Shown: positions 10,981 to 22,386, counted from the first letter of the stretch. The stretch is 64,000 nucleotides of DNA from Plazaster borealis (GCA_021014325.1 CM037467.1:3534001-3598000); one strand, 5' to 3'. The notes: generated by a model from the sequence alone, not told the origin. A program made the numbers and translations.

Positions 10981-11402
10981 AATAATAATAATAGTGGCTT
11001 CTTATATAGCGCACATATCCGTCACTCAGTGACGCTCAAGGCGCTTTTAGCGTTCATTATTTTCCTGCAAGGTATTGTACAGCTACGTTTTTGAAGTATG
11101 AGAACAAGTCCTTTACATAGCACCATGTAATGGTTTACAAGGTGCTGTGGCGCAATATGCTGTCGATCAAACCAGGAACACCGGGGCGAACCCCTTCTCT
11201 TTTTGATAAGTGCACTGGGTTCTTTTACGTGCATTACACAACACACGGGACCAACGGCTTAACGTCCCATCCAAAGGACGAAGCATGTGGTTAAGTGTCT
11301 TGCTTAAGGACACAAGTGTCACGACTGGGATTCGAACCCACACTCTGCTGATCAGAAACACCAGAGCTTGAGTTCAGTGTTCTTATCCGCTCGGCCACGA
11401 CA
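10981..11402 (-). mobile_element. Full-length Leu-tRNA-like SINE with (AAT)n tail
   Basis: Read on the minus strand from 11402: TCGTGGCCGAGCGGATAAGA (A box), AGTGTGGGTTCGAATCCCAGTCGTGACACTTGTG (B box and tRNA 3' end), GACGTTAAGCCGTTGGTCCC, GTTGTGTAATGCACGTAAAAGAACC, AGAAGGGGTTCGCCCCGG, then a TATATAAGAAGCCACTATT 3' end and an (ATT)n/(AAT)n tail at 10981-10993. It is about 420 bp. RNA polymerase III promoter boxes are intact. It needs LINE machinery from elsewhere to move. Confidence 0.9.
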
Positions 11403-11404
11403 TG

Positions 11405-11835
11405 CCACATCATCATCACCATCATAATTATACTACTGGAGTCTTATATAGCACAAGTATCTACCAGTAAGGTACTCAAGGTGCTGGAACAAAGACAAAC
11501 AAGCAGGTGAGGGATTAGTTATGAATAAAATTATTGTGTGTAGCATCAAAGCGCCCACTGGGGAAGGGCGATTGTGCAACTTGCTGCCAAACCATACCAG
11601 AAACATGACGGCAAGCCCCTTCTCTTTCACAATGAGTGTTCTGGGTTCTTTTACATGCATTACACAATTCAGGGGACCTACAGCTTTACATCCCATCCGA
11701 AGGATGAAGTGATCAAGGTAAAGTGCCTTGCTCAAGGACACACATGCCATGACCGGGATTCGAACCCCCACTCTGCTGCCGACACCACCAGCAGAACTTG
11801 AGTCCAGTTAACTAGACCCGCTGGGCCACAACACT
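11405..11835 (-). mobile_element. Second Leu-tRNA-like SINE, same orientation, abutting the first
   Basis: Same landmarks as the neighbour: GTGGCCCAGCGGG head at 11830, GGGGGTTCGAATCCCGGTCATGGCATGTGTGTCC, GATGTAAAGCTGTAGGTCCCC, CATGTAAAAGAACCCAGAACACTCATTGTGAAAGAGAAGGGG, and a TATATAAGACTCCAGTAGTATAATTATGATGG tail. It is more diverged than the 10981 copy. The two lie end to end with only a few bases between them. Confidence 0.88.
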
Positions 11836-12091
11836 ACATCTGTTATAAATAAGTATAGCTCCCTCAATAGTCCCTGTTGGAATGACCATCGCCCCCACAT
11901 GTGAAATCACTGGCTCCAATCAACCAAACAGAAGCAAACACTATTTGTGTCATTAGTTGTTATAAAGGTTATACAGACCATGAACTATTTCATGAATTAT
12001 TTTGCTTATAGATCTTTGCCAAGGTTTCGCTAAACAACATTCCCATAGAAATTCAGATTTTCTAATGCAAGTGCCCCTTTTTCACTTCTTT
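11836..12091. other. No recognisable feature
   Basis: Short spacer between the SINE pair and the next TTAA element. Nothing was recognised. Confidence 0.4.
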
Positions 12092-12095
12092 TTAA

Positions 12096-12538
12096 AGGTA
12101 GGGTCATACCTCGGTAACAACCTTGAAAAGAAATTGTGTTATTTCTATCCTAAAGCTTAAATGTTATAAAGATGGTAATGGTAGCAAGCATCCCGTGAAA
12201 TTATTTTACCTGAAGTGCCCCCTGTTGATCAGAAAGTACATCAAAAATTTGAATCTCCAAAGATTGCCTGTGGTGTCATTTAAATGCTTTCTAAATGTAT
12301 GGCCAGAGATGTGGTTGGTACCCACTGTGAACGTGCACAGTGCTTTTTCACCTCACTAAATATGGATGGATTCCACATTCTTGATGAAAAGACCAAAACA
12401 GTTTTGTGCTGTTTTCTCAACAAGTAGACACCGTATTCAACTGAAACTTTCACAGGTGACTTTCATTGTAATTTTCTTGATAATTTTGCCTAAAAATCAG
12501 CAATATATGTTGACAAAAAATAAACGATGACCCTACCT
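12096..12538. mobile_element. 443-bp MITE with intact TTAA target duplication (family E)
   Basis: TTAA (12092-12095) precedes AGGTAGGGTCATACC, and ATGACCCTACCT is followed by TTAA (12539-12542). The termini are inverted repeats of about 12 bp. A partial relative (AACGGTAGGGTCATAC, GATAATGGTAGTAAACATC, TTGAATCTCCAAAGATTGCCTG) lies at 50487-50745. There is no transposase frame. The TTAA duplication places it with piggyBac-like non-autonomous elements. Confidence 0.9.
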
Positions 12539-12542
12539 TTAA

Positions 12543-13104
12543 AAAGATGCCTCCCCCATGAAATACATGAAATTCCAGGCCTGACTTTTCATAAAAGCAA
12601 TAATATTTTTATAAGAATTAACAATTGTATGGAGTTAGTTTACAGCTCAAATGCAAAGCTACCATAACAAAAAAATACAAAAACTTACTTGAATGATATC
12701 TGTTGATCAGTCAAAATATAAAAAATTTAATGCCATTTTTATGTATGGCTGCATTTACCAACATTTTTAACCAAAACCGGTGACTGTTATAAACAGCATT
12801 GACCTTACGTCCCAATAAATAATTTGGGAGTTAACGCCCACTTGTGCATGCAATTATGTTGTATGAGATTGAAAATATTATTGTACGCAGGGAATTTAAG
12901 CTGATTGTTTTTTTGCGGACTGCTGGTTTTAGTGCAAACAGGCCCCACCTCAGAGAAACTAGATTGATGGTTTCTACAATGCCGTGGTGGTATATAGAAC
13001 GTGACATAACAAAATGGTTGGCTTATTTGAAATGGTCTCTGAACTTGCCATGTCTGAATTTACACTGTCAACCATGGTATCCTGATTGGAGTTATTACTA
13101 TCTT
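12543..13104. other. No recognisable gene
   Basis: AT-rich. An open frame covers about 12844-13125, but it shows no motif and has no supporting splice or start context. Confidence 0.4.
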
Positions 13105-13500
13105 AAAATATCCAGATTGGGGTAGCTTGCTGGTTGGTTTTATCATGGAGGTAGGAAATAGTGGTTTTATTGTCAGGTGGATTTGTAATGGATCCCGATC
13201 AGGGTACAAGTATAAGAGGATTGGGATAACGTGCCAGATGGACTTATAGTCAGGTAGAGTTGTAGAAGATCTTGATCATAGGATATAACTTTACCCAGAT
13301 TGGGACGACTTGCCAGATAGATCTACAGTCAGGTAGAGTTGTGAAAGGTCCCGATCAGGAATTAAACATACCCAGATTGGGCTACTTGCCAGAAACGATC
13401 AGGATACAAGACCCATATTGAACAGCATGCCAGATGGATTCATAGTTGGGTAGATTTTCAGAAGATCCCGATTAGGGTACAAAGTATACCCCAATTGGGA
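13105..13500. repeat. Degenerate ~76-bp tandem repeat
   Basis: The block CCAGATTGGG..ACTTGCCAGATGGA recurs at about 13111, 13219, 13297, 13373, 13415 (truncated) and 13490. It alternates with TAGTCAGGTAGAGTTGTAGAAGATC and CCCGATCAGGGTACAAG. Spacing is near 76 bp with one expanded and one deleted unit. The units are strongly diverged, so this is an old array. Confidence 0.82.
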
Positions 13501-13743
13501 ACAAACGACACCCTCCTTGGTAAAAAAAAAGGGGTTCCAAAAGGGATAGGCTACAAGTATGTGGGAGAGCAGTAAAATCTTCTCAATAATTGCCCCAGCT
13601 TAGCTAGAATGTTTCGGTTCGGTTACACAGCAGATAAATCAATCTATATGTAGATGTTCCAGCCAGAACTAATCACACGCAATTTAATTCTCACACATTC
13701 CAGGTTCTTGGAGTTCAAAGCTATCTCTGCAGTTCAATCCATC

Positions 13744-14120
13744 TATAATAATAATAATAATAATAAACTGGCATTTATAAAGCGCTCTTACAAGAGATCA
13801 CAGCGCTGTACAAAATATAACAACAAACAACTGCAATATTAAACAACCAGGAATACACAATGGAAAAAAGGAGAATAAGAATTAATTATTGAATAAGAAT
13901 GTCTTAAGCCGCTTCTTGAAAACTTGAACTGATGGTGAAGTTCTGACATTAGATGGAAGACTGTTCCATGGGTCACTGAACCTTGGGTCACCCTGGCCAG
14001 CCAACCATGAAGAGAGGCAGAGAGCGTGACCCCCATTGTTTTCTCCCAACAATTGTACGTTTTACGGTTCCGGCCAGGTACAGTAGCCTTGTCCAAGGCA
14101 TTTGCGAAGCGCAACTGCAG
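13744..14120. repeat. Dispersed repeat with (AAT)n end and AAGCGC..GCGCTGTACA hairpin
   Basis: (AAT)7 at 13746-13767 is followed by CTGGCATTTATAAAGCGCTC and CACAGCGCTGTACAAAATATAAC. A stretch GTCTTAAGCCGCTTCTTGAAAACTTGAACTGATGG and GGAAGACTGTTCCATGGGTCACTGAACC follows. The A/T-tailed end next to a GCGCT stem is typical of the 3' end of a retroposon read backwards (minus-strand insertion). The class is not certain. Confidence 0.6.
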
Positions 14121-15059
14121 TGAGCTCAACTGCGCGCTGACCAGGCCAATAGGACATACACGTACATGAACACACCCCCCCACAAGTGTACTTAAACTTT
14201 TTAGCAACAGCTCCCACTGGTTTTGTACATACTTCCCAACTGGGTGGTGACCTTCACCCAACTGGGGACCCTATTGTCCCTTTTGTTATAGGTGTGTCCC
14301 CCCCCCCTATGAATGTACAATGGTGTATTTCCTTCCTCCATGAATGAACTGTGTTAAGAATCCCCCCCACTCAATACATTGCTATACCATGTCAACCAAC
14401 CATTACATTTAAATCAAAGTAAGAGACAAAAGTAAGAGTTGAAGATATGCCCCCAAACCCCTCCAAAAAAAGTTTCCAACATGGCTCTTGCTGAGGTTCT
14501 GGTGAACTGATCGAGACCAAATCTATACATCCATGGACAATGTCAAATTAACACTACTACTAGTCACCCTCACACCCAACTGTTCTGCGGAACACCCTGC
14601 CACACCTCCTGCCCACCAATTATCACAATGTCAACTGGACTGATTATTTAACACACAAAAAGAACACTGACTAACCAAGGCCACTTTATCATTTTATGAC
14701 TCTGCTCTGTTTTCAACTTTCAAATAAAACCAACACCCAAGACCCCACTTGGTCCAGTTCACCTTGTTTGAACTTTTCCCCCATTAGTCAAAAGATTTGA
14801 CCCTGGTGTGTTTCTAAAGGTAAGTTTGGGCCAGTGTCCAATGAATCTGGTGATCTGAAGTTGTTAATGAAGATTTGTACATGGGCAGAACAGAAGTGTA
14901 TTTTACAAAACCGTTCTTGCATAAGATTTCTTTTGCATCAAAACAGTATTGCATACATGTACAACAGTGAACCTTCAGTGACTGTAAAGTATCAAGTCAG
15001 ATTTACAAGCTGTTTAACTGTTTTATCATAAAAATTGAAGAAATCAAGATCACATAAGA
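14121..15059. other. No recognisable gene
   Basis: Contains a C9-10 run near 14298-14307. No coding or element signal was recognised. Confidence 0.45.
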
Positions 15060-15338
15060 TAAATAACTAGATAAGGGCCCATGTCTGTCGAAAAGACAGT
15101 CCTGGTGCATATAAAAAGAACTCTGCTAATGACGGTACTTAAAGCCTAAACTGAACAAGTGTGTTTTCAAGCTGGAGAGAGTGTCTACTAGTCTGAGGTT
15201 CAGTGGAAGAGCATTCCAAAGAGATGGTCCAGCATGTGAAAAAGAACGGTCTCCCCAACTGTGTTCAAATGAGGGATGTTGAAGACCATCTTTGTAGAGC
15301 GAAGCCGTCTTGTAGAAACACTTCACTTTTATTATCAA
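15060..15338 (-). pseudogene. 3' end of a non-LTR retrotransposon (ORF2 C-terminus)
   Basis: On the minus strand the frame 15338-15126 ends with GDRSFSHAGPSLWNALPLNL, then a short Ser/Leu stretch and KTHLF. The FS.AGP.LWN.LP...R....L..LK.HLF pattern is the usual extreme C-terminus of CR1/L2/Jockey-type ORF2 proteins, downstream of the reverse transcriptase. The stop is followed by about 65 bp of putative 3' UTR with a small hairpin (CAGGACTGTCTTTTCGACAGACATG). Reverse transcriptase and endonuclease are absent, so this is a 5'-truncated dead copy. Confidence 0.8.
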
Positions 15339-15840
15339 ACTTAAGCCTGTAATTGAGTTGACACCCTTTCATTTCTGATAATGAAGATGTAATGAATTGA
15401 ATCTTGTTTTATTTTTAGCTTCTTTTCAGACGATCATTTAAAGGTTTGTGATGAAAACAACTATTTCACATTTATGGGGCTGTGTATCAGATTGCTCATC
15501 ACAGGAAAGACAAACCCACAAGGCAACAAATATTGCAAAAGGCCGATATCCACGATATCCACGTGATAACAAAACTTTCATATGGAAAGTGAAACTCTCT
15601 ACTCCCATTTCCAGTGGTGTCAGGCCTGTCCGATTTCAGAGGTCAGTGACCCTGATTTTGTAGGGGTGTATAAGAACGCCATACACCAATTGGTAATCAC
15701 CTGGGGGTAATTGCATGGCACCAGGGTTTTGTAATTACCGATTTTTTTGAGCCAGCATAGTACAGTCACCACAGTATTTCTCAACATACTGTCGATCTAA
15801 GCATAGAGCAAATTATATGTGGTTCACAAAATGACAGGAG

Positions 15841-15895
15841 TTAACCATCCTTCTCAAGGTAACTTGTAACAGTTAACCATCCTTCTCAAGGTAAC
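15841..15895. repeat. 32-bp tandem duplication
   Basis: TTAACCATCCTTCTCAAGGTAAC is present at 15841 and again at about 15873. It is a small local duplication. Confidence 0.9.
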
Positions 15896-17190
15896 ATTAA
15901 GTCCAGTATGTTGATCAACGATTTGAAACCAGCACAGAATTAACTGGGGGTGTCTACCCGTTAACCCCAACAAGACTTTGTCAACAAGACCAAAATCTCA
16001 AGTCAATTTAGCCAAGTTCAAACCACAACTCAAGTGTTTTTATGAGACCAAAGTGCAAGCCACTGTGTTGGCCACCCTCGAATGCAGTGTCAAAAGTAAA
16101 CACTAAAGTCTTAAAACAAGTTTAATCCCATCAATTGAACATCATCCCAACACAGCACTTCCTCCGAGGGCGCTGAATTGAACTAAACAAGCATGCTCCT
16201 TCTTCAGTACAAATAAAGCTATGCATTTCATCTCCGAGCTAGAAGACGCAAACATAGGAAATGTCACTTTGATTCGCCGCTCATCCGAACTTCTCTGTCT
16301 TTCCAACCGAGGTTCATTTGGAGGGAATCAAATGCACTGTGAATAATGCTAATCCCCATTCAACGAATTTAAACCACTTCGTGGGGGGACTTGTTTCTGT
16401 CGTGTTCAAGCAGACGATGAATGCCCATGCTTCTGGTTGATCACAGATATCATTCACCGTATTTGATACGTCTGACACTGCCACTCTTTGTTAGACTGGG
16501 TTCACATCATAAAAGTACTTTCTTTTAGAGACATCAATAAGGAAAGGGACAGAGAGACTTTCTTCAAATGCCCCGGCCGCATCTGTCACTCCTCGATTAA
16601 AACAACAGTGATTAATTTTAATTAGCAAGGGGGACTTTAGGTGGAGTTGACATGCCAAAGTAGTTTTATCAATCAGCATTCTGCATATCCTGAGTTGGCA
16701 AACGAAGCACTACATCAAGTAGAACAAGGGAATCCAGACTAAAAACACAGTCAGACCAAACAAAATCATTATTTTTCCAAGAACACGTTTTTGCAAAAAA
16801 AATGTTTTGTCGCTTTGATGTCCTTTAATCCAGTGGGGGTTCCGTGCTGGACATGCTAGGCTTTTCAGAATTAGTGAATGGTATTGAAAGTGAAGAAAAT
16901 GAAACTATCAGCCTTGATATCAATGTGATGTGATGTTTTAAACATTCTATATGTTGAGAAATACTTGCCCTAATTAGGTGTTATTATTTGAGGAGCAAGT
17001 AAAGCTAGTTTTGAGTCTTGGCAGGAAGAGCCTAGTTTTGACATGGGGCGTCACATTTTGTATTTTTTTCTGTTTTTTGATGGGTGAAGCAACTACTAAA
17101 CCAAACTTGGTGCCATTACTGATCTACAGTACAGCAGTTCCTAATTATGTTCAAGTATTACAACACTTACACACACAAAAACCTCATAGT
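15896..17190. other. Single-copy-looking DNA, no gene recognised
   Basis: The segment 16130-16680 has a more balanced base composition than its surroundings and no repeat matches within the window. It lacks a long frame. It could hold a regulatory or conserved non-coding element, but the sequence alone does not show this. Confidence 0.35.
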
Positions 17191-17194
17191 ATTG

Positions 17195-17363
17195 CAGGCG
17201 CGGATCAGGGGGCGCGGGGCGCGCCCCCTCATATTTAAAAACAAAAAATAAAGAGGAGAAAAAAAAAAAAGAGAGAGAGAGGAGGAGGGGGGGAGGGGAA
17301 GGGAAGGCTGCTTTTTTTTTTTATATTTTCGCTTCCGTTTGGAAAATCCTGGATCCGCCCCTG
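17195..17363. mobile_element. 169-bp element with CAGG.GCGGATC termini and 5-bp target duplication
   Basis: The left end CAGGCGCGGATCAGGGGGCGCGGGGCGCGCCCCC is mirrored by CTGGATCCGCCCCTG. TATTG lies directly on both sides (17190-17194 and 17364-17368). The middle is a polypurine stretch (A, GA and GGA runs, 17250-17310) and a T run. It is non-coding. I leave the superfamily unassigned. Confidence 0.78.
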
Positions 17364-17368
17364 TATTG

Positions 17369-17740
17369 AATGTCATATCATGGGATATTTATTACAGTTT
17401 TTGTCCAAACAATTTTATGGCAGACCCCTAAGGTTAATTTTTTCAGCGTGCCGATCTCGACCTCAAATTTAAACATTTTGATCGACAAAATTGTAGCAAA
17501 GACCCTAAAACCTAGGTGTAAAAGAGTAAGCCAGGGTACCTCCAAACCTATCCTACCCGCAGCGACATCACAATGACATCACAATTACATCAAAGCATTC
17601 TCAATTACATCCGCTCCAATTCCATCCCCCAAAAATGTCAAATTTCACACACTTTAACAATGTTTGCAAAATGTGGAACAATCCATCAATCGCATTAGAC
17701 ACACTCCAAAAAGAAAATGTGAACATAACTATGTCCCCTA
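17369..17740. other. No recognisable gene
   Basis: A weak direct pair (CACAATGACATCACAATTACATCA) occurs near 17568-17592. No gene signal was recognised. Confidence 0.4.
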
Positions 17741-17744
17741 TTAA

Positions 17745-18085
17745 GGGTGTGTACAACATTGGTAAGGTTGAAAATATAAATGTTCACAGATTTGCACATA
17801 ACTTAGATGGTATAAAGATGGTCATGTTGGAAAACTTCCCTTGAAATAGTTTTGCTTGAAATGCTATAGTTTTTAGGAAATGAGTAAAACAATTAGTCTT
17901 TATCACTGGTGATAAAATCCGATGTTTGAAAACAGTGAAAATATAATGGGTTTTTTCACTGTTTTCTCATGACTCCGAAGCCCGATTCAGCTTGAACTTT
18001 CACAGGTTTGTTATTTCATGTATATGTTGGGTCACATCAAGTGTGGATTCTGGTCTTTTACAATTACCAATGTTGTACATTTGCT
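17745..18085. mobile_element. 341-bp MITE with TTAA target duplication (family F)
   Basis: TTAA (17741-17744) is followed by GGGTGTGTACAACATTGGTAAGG. At the other end TTACCAATGTTGTACATTTGCT is followed by TTAA (18086-18089). The inner block TTTCACAGGTTTGTTATTTCATGTATATGTTGGG is shared with the 36945-37261 element, so the TTAA families are related. There is no coding capacity. Confidence 0.85.
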
Positions 18086-18683
18086 TTAAACTGGAACGTG
18101 AATGACTGAATACATCTCAGCCAATCATTGACAATACTTTTTGACCATATTAGAAAGCATGCTGTGTTTTCTTCTATATGATTTTGGTACCGACAATCTC
18201 CTGCAAATGAAATACCCTTCATCACAAATTGAAAAGCAATGAATAACAGATCTCCGTCATGCACAATGAATACAGACCTCACTTTAAGTTGTCTACACAT
18301 TTTTCTCCGATCGCATGAGAACATCCTGGTAAATGTTCACATTTCAAGTGCTTTTCTTTTACAGAGTACTTTAGCTGATTTATTCCTGAACTCACATGGA
18401 AGACTTGAAAGCAACATCCATTAACATCTAATGCACTTTTCCGAGCTTTCGGGTCTCAGGAATAGTGATTACTATAAGTCTCCATATAGAAATGTCTATT
18501 TATTGTAACAAACCTTCTGCACTGACGTCATCCCACCATCATCTTAGAGGTAAAATCATAAATGATGATAAAACAATGGAAACATGAAGCTAAGTACGCG
18601 CAGCGCACAGAATGGGCCAATGAGCAGCCTCCTTGTGACCTCTAAGTGCATAAATCTATCTTTCACTAAAAGGAAAGTTATCT
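18086..18683. other. No recognisable gene
   Basis: No element termini and no exon-like frame were recognised. Confidence 0.4.
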
Positions 18684-18800
18684 GGGCTCGATTTTACAAA
18701 GAGCTACCAAGTTGTGTACCATTAATCTTACTTGCTCAGCAAAGTGTGATGTCACAATATGTATGGTGATATTAACAACTCGTGTGAGATGGTGTTTTGT
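18684..18800. mobile_element. Family C MITE, right end decayed
   Basis: GGGCTCGATTTTACAAAGAGCTA at the left and the core GCAAAGTGTGATGTCACAATATGTATGGTGATATTAACAACTCGT match the family. The right inverted end is reduced to GGTGTTTTGTGTG. Confidence 0.72.
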
Positions 18801-20339
18801 GTGCCTTATTATTCTGCATTCCGCAGAATGTTCCGCCCTCTCTGACTTTCCAGCTATGGTGGTGGTGGACAAACTTTGTGGGTCAAACGAACATTTTGAA
18901 AAAAGTTTTTTAAAGCATTGATAATTTTGAATGGCCCTTTAAGACCCCTTATACTGCTAGATTTTTAACACTTTATCTAATATACCATTTTAATAACAGG
19001 GCCAGCCAGTGACCGCATCCTATCCAGCAAATTGCCAGAAAGTACCCACACCCCTCGCTTGAGAACCTCTCCTTACCCAGGATTACACATACCAAGACTT
19101 CACCCTCTGGTGATCTTTGACCTCCCTCTAGGGGTCAATCTAGGGCAAATAGGTCAGATTTGTTGGCCCATATAATGGCTACTGACAGATCGTCAAGTGT
19201 TGGGGCATAGTTTGGACCATGTAACAGTGAGTAATAAGAGACATATTTACTTTTAACTGATACCTATGATAAGGGTGAAGGGGTGGAATGCTTCAAAGAC
19301 TGTGTTATCATTTTAACTGAGATGTAGGACTGGTTTGGGAACCACACCTTCAAATTTAAACCTCTCTATTCTCACATTCGACAGCTTTTCAGATCTTTTT
19401 ACAACTTTTTCTTCAGTGTACAGCAACCAACTGGTCAGCAAAATGGACGGTCTTGCACCAAGACTAACAATTCTACAGCAAATAGCTTCATGTAGCTGAG
19501 TCTTGATTCAAAAGTTCTTGAACCTGAAAGACACTTTGTTTTCTTCTTTTCTTAAAGTATGAGATGTCATGAGTTGTTTTCGTCCATGGGGCTTTCCACT
19601 TTTTACAAATATGCAGATCTACCTCTTCTCTTTAACACTGACAAGAATCTTATATGCTAGCCATCAATGGGTAGCGAGACTTGTTTTGTTTGCAGATCAG
19701 GAAGGAGGAGGCAAAGAAAGAGCCGAGGAGTTGTCAAGTGTCGTCATCTCAACCTGAAGTCCAGTGAATGATAACAAGGTCTTTGGGAGCACAACACTTA
19801 TGGCATCTCAGACATACAGGGGGAAAGCTGTTCAAGGTGGGCTTTTCCATGCAAAGGGCCAATCACTCTGATCACATGTGTTTGGGTAAAGAATTAAATT
19901 CCTCACGAAACCAAACTGAGATTTTGACAACAACAACAACAGTTTAGCCTCCTTGTGTTAAGCATTTACAAACAATCTGCACTGATTTGCTTTAAACCCT
20001 GTTTCAGAGAAGCTAACCTTTTACGTGCTGAGCATTTTTAATGTGTGGATCAACGAAATAGATATTTGCACAGATCTTGAAATAAGTAAACTTTTAAAAA
20101 GAGATTAATTTGAAGTTGTTTGCCCTCACCAGCTCTTTATGGTAAAATACAGCACTGGTAATCGTTTTTAATTTTTTATTGATCACATCTACTATCTCTC
20201 TGATTACAAAGTTTACACCAGTGCCAATCCCCAGAAAAATGTTTCTGTTTGAAAAACTATCAAAGTCAAGAACTTCACTTTTATGATTATTAATTTCTGG
20301 CAATGAAATCATGGATGCCTCAAAAGCGAACCTAATTAC
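18801..20339. other. No recognisable gene
   Basis: Single-copy-looking sequence with a CAA microsatellite (about 19928-19940). No exon or element was recognised. Confidence 0.4.
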
Positions 20340-20470
20340 ATAATGCACATGTCCTACGGCTTTATGTCCCTTCAAATGACAAAGCAAATTGTGCAATTAT
20401 GGTGTGATTACGTTAAAGTGTCTTGCTCAAAAACAAATGCATTGTGATCAGCCTGGCCGGGATTTTAAGA
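20340..20470 (-). mobile_element. Decayed Leu-tRNA-like SINE fragment
   Basis: TAATGCACATGTCCTACGGCTTTATGTCCC..., AAAGTGTCTTGCTCAAAAACAAATGCATTGTGATCAGCCTGGCCGGGATT matches the minus-strand order of the SINE body and B box, with many substitutions. Confidence 0.6.
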
Positions 20471-20542
20471 CTACAGAATCATCAATGCTTATTTTGATTG
20501 TCACACATAAACATGACAAAACATAATAGTAATGATATGTAA

Positions 20543-21336
20543 GGCCAAATAACAAAAAATACCAGTTGATCGTCCGGATTTTTCAAAAATGAGGAGGATG
20601 AGGGCCTTACTATTTACTATTTACTATTTTTTTTTTCCAAGATGGCCGCCAAGTATTCCAATTTCAACAGGCGACTAAATCTTCAGTTTGAAATCACCTG
20701 TTTGTTGCATTAGGACCCGGGTTAACAGGGATTATTACACTAAAAGATGATTATGAATAATAATGACTCTTGGTACAAACAAAGACACTACTGAGTTGAT
20801 GTTCAAAGCTGCTTTCAATGTTTATTATTAATAATCCCACTGACCGTGCATACCAAGGCTTAAGAATCTTGCCTTTATTTGTGCGAATTAACACCATCTT
20901 GCAGCTCACCTCTGATAAATGTTGATATAAAAAACGTGTTCAGATACACAAACGCCACACGAAATGCATGGGTCATCTTGAAAGGTCGAGTCAACCGTTA
21001 AAACTTACACCGTAATAAACCAGTCTAAAGTGATCAATCTCTTAACAGTATTCGCAAGGTTGTATGCTCATCATGTTATGCATGCAAGTGCTGGAGCTTG
21101 CATGCACCGATGGCCATGCAAATAAAATGGTTCTGTGTTTCACGACCTAGAATTCTAAAACATCGGTAAGTTTATCAAAAAATTGAAGAAAAAAAACGTT
21201 GTAGTTAGTTAAAAATACAAACAAATATTGGGTTTTTTGAAGAAAAATCGAAAATAGTAAATAGTAAAACAAAGGATGCGGCCTCAAAAAAGGATGCGGG
21301 CGGGGACGATCAACTGGTATTTTTTTTTATTTGGCC
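20543..21336. mobile_element. 794-bp non-autonomous element with TAA target duplication
   Basis: TAA (20540-20542) precedes GGCCAAATAACAAAAAATACCAGTTGATCGTCC. GGACGATCAACTGGTATTTTTTTTTATTTGGCC is followed by TAA (21337-21339). The inverted ends are about 33 bp. Just inside them lie ACTATTTACTATTTACTATTTT and its inverted partner AAAATAGTAAATAGTAAAA. A 3-bp TWA duplication is the PIF/Harbinger signature. No transposase or Myb-like frame is present in the interior. Confidence 0.87.
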
Positions 21337-21437
21337 TAATTCTTGTACAACGCATATTACAAAATGTATGTCTGTTTGCGCTTGAAGGAAAAGGAGAAAA
21401 AGACAACAGATTATAAGTAACTAGAAAATAAGTTTGG

Positions 21438-21685
21438 GGATCAGGTTGGCTTAGTGGTTTCTTTCCCAGCCTTTCATCTCTGTGAACCCTGGTTCGAATC
21501 CCACTTTAAACCTCAGACTGGAGCCGTGAATGTTGATTTTGGTTTTCAGTCCCTACCTGATTGCGTGGGTTTTCCCTGTTGGGGTTTTCCTCCCACATGT
21601 AAAACTGAAAATTTCTTCTCGTTTCCTATTCATCCTGTTATTGGCACTAACTGTGCTATTGGATGTGCAATAAAATAAATAAAGT
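21438..21685 (+). mobile_element. tRNA-derived SINE (family T4) with AATAAA-type tail
   Basis: A box-like TTGGCTTAGTGGTTTC and B box CCTGGTTCGAATCCCACTTT lie at the 5' end. The body reads CTGGAGCCGTGAATGTTGATTTTGG, TTTTCAGTCCCTACCTGATTGCGTGGGTTTTCC and ends in GTGCAATAAAATAAATAAA. A related, more decayed copy sits at 51395-51590. It is about 250 bp and distinct from the Leu-tRNA-like family. Confidence 0.78.
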
Positions 21686-21786
21686 AAGGTAGACGTATTT
21701 ACAATGAGCATCCTAAGACAAACAAAAACCATCTACCATTGTTTCCACATAAACGTAATAACAAATTTTGATGAAATTTCAACCGG

Positions 21787-22165
21787 CTAGTCGTGGCCAA
21801 GCGGTCCAGTGCACTGGACTCAAGCTCTGGTGTTTCTGATCAGCAGAGTGTGGGTTCAAGTCCTGGTCTTGACACTTGTGTCTTAAGCAAGACTTTGTCC
21901 TTCAGATGGGACGTAAAGCCGTAGGTCCCATGTGTTGTGTAATGCACGTAAAAATAACAAATAAAAGTTACACTTATTGCTAAGAGAAGGGGTTTGCCCC
22001 GGTGTAACTGGCAGTGGCTACTGACTGAACTGCAGCACCTTGTTATGCATTACATTAAAGGGTCTCATAATTCAAAAACTTCAAAAACCTGTCTTGAAAA
22101 ATAATAATAAGCACTTTGAGATGCCCGTAGATACAGCGCTGTATAAAAACTAGTTATTATTATTG
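21787..22165 (+). mobile_element. Near full-length Leu-tRNA-like SINE
   Basis: Head CTAGTCGTGGCCAAGCGGTCCAGTGCACTGGACTCAAGCTCTGG, B box GTGTGGGTTCAAGTCCTGGTCTTGACACTTGTG, body GATGGGACGTAAAGCCGTAGGTCCC, TGTTGTGTAATGCACGTAAAA, GAGAAGGGGTTTGCCCCGGTGT, and a 3' end with AGCGCTGTATAAAAACTAGTTATTATTATTG. It retains the tRNA-like anticodon-arm extension missing from the 54446 copy. Confidence 0.88.
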
Positions 22166-22386
22166 TTTGAGAATGAATTTACTCTTCCAAATAGAAAAAA
22201 CTAATGCTGCATTTTGCCTTTAATGCTGCTTTGTATGTATTCAGGGATGTGCTTATCAGCATGTCATACCCAAGACATGAGCAGCAGGAGACATGCACTG
22301 AGAGGAGGTAGACAGGGACTCCCATTGAAATGTGAAATATGAGAAGAATTACAGCTAGAGGAAGAGACTTCATTATGTCAGCCCTG

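Noticed and set aside
13839..14261. 140-codon minus-strand frame as a gene
   Set aside because: It overlaps a dispersed repeat with an (AAT)n end and shows no protein-family motif I recognise.
15126..15338. Host gene exon
   Set aside because: The FS.AGP.LWN.LP pattern ending in KTHLF is the usual C-terminus of non-LTR retrotransposon ORF2, and the rest of the protein is missing.
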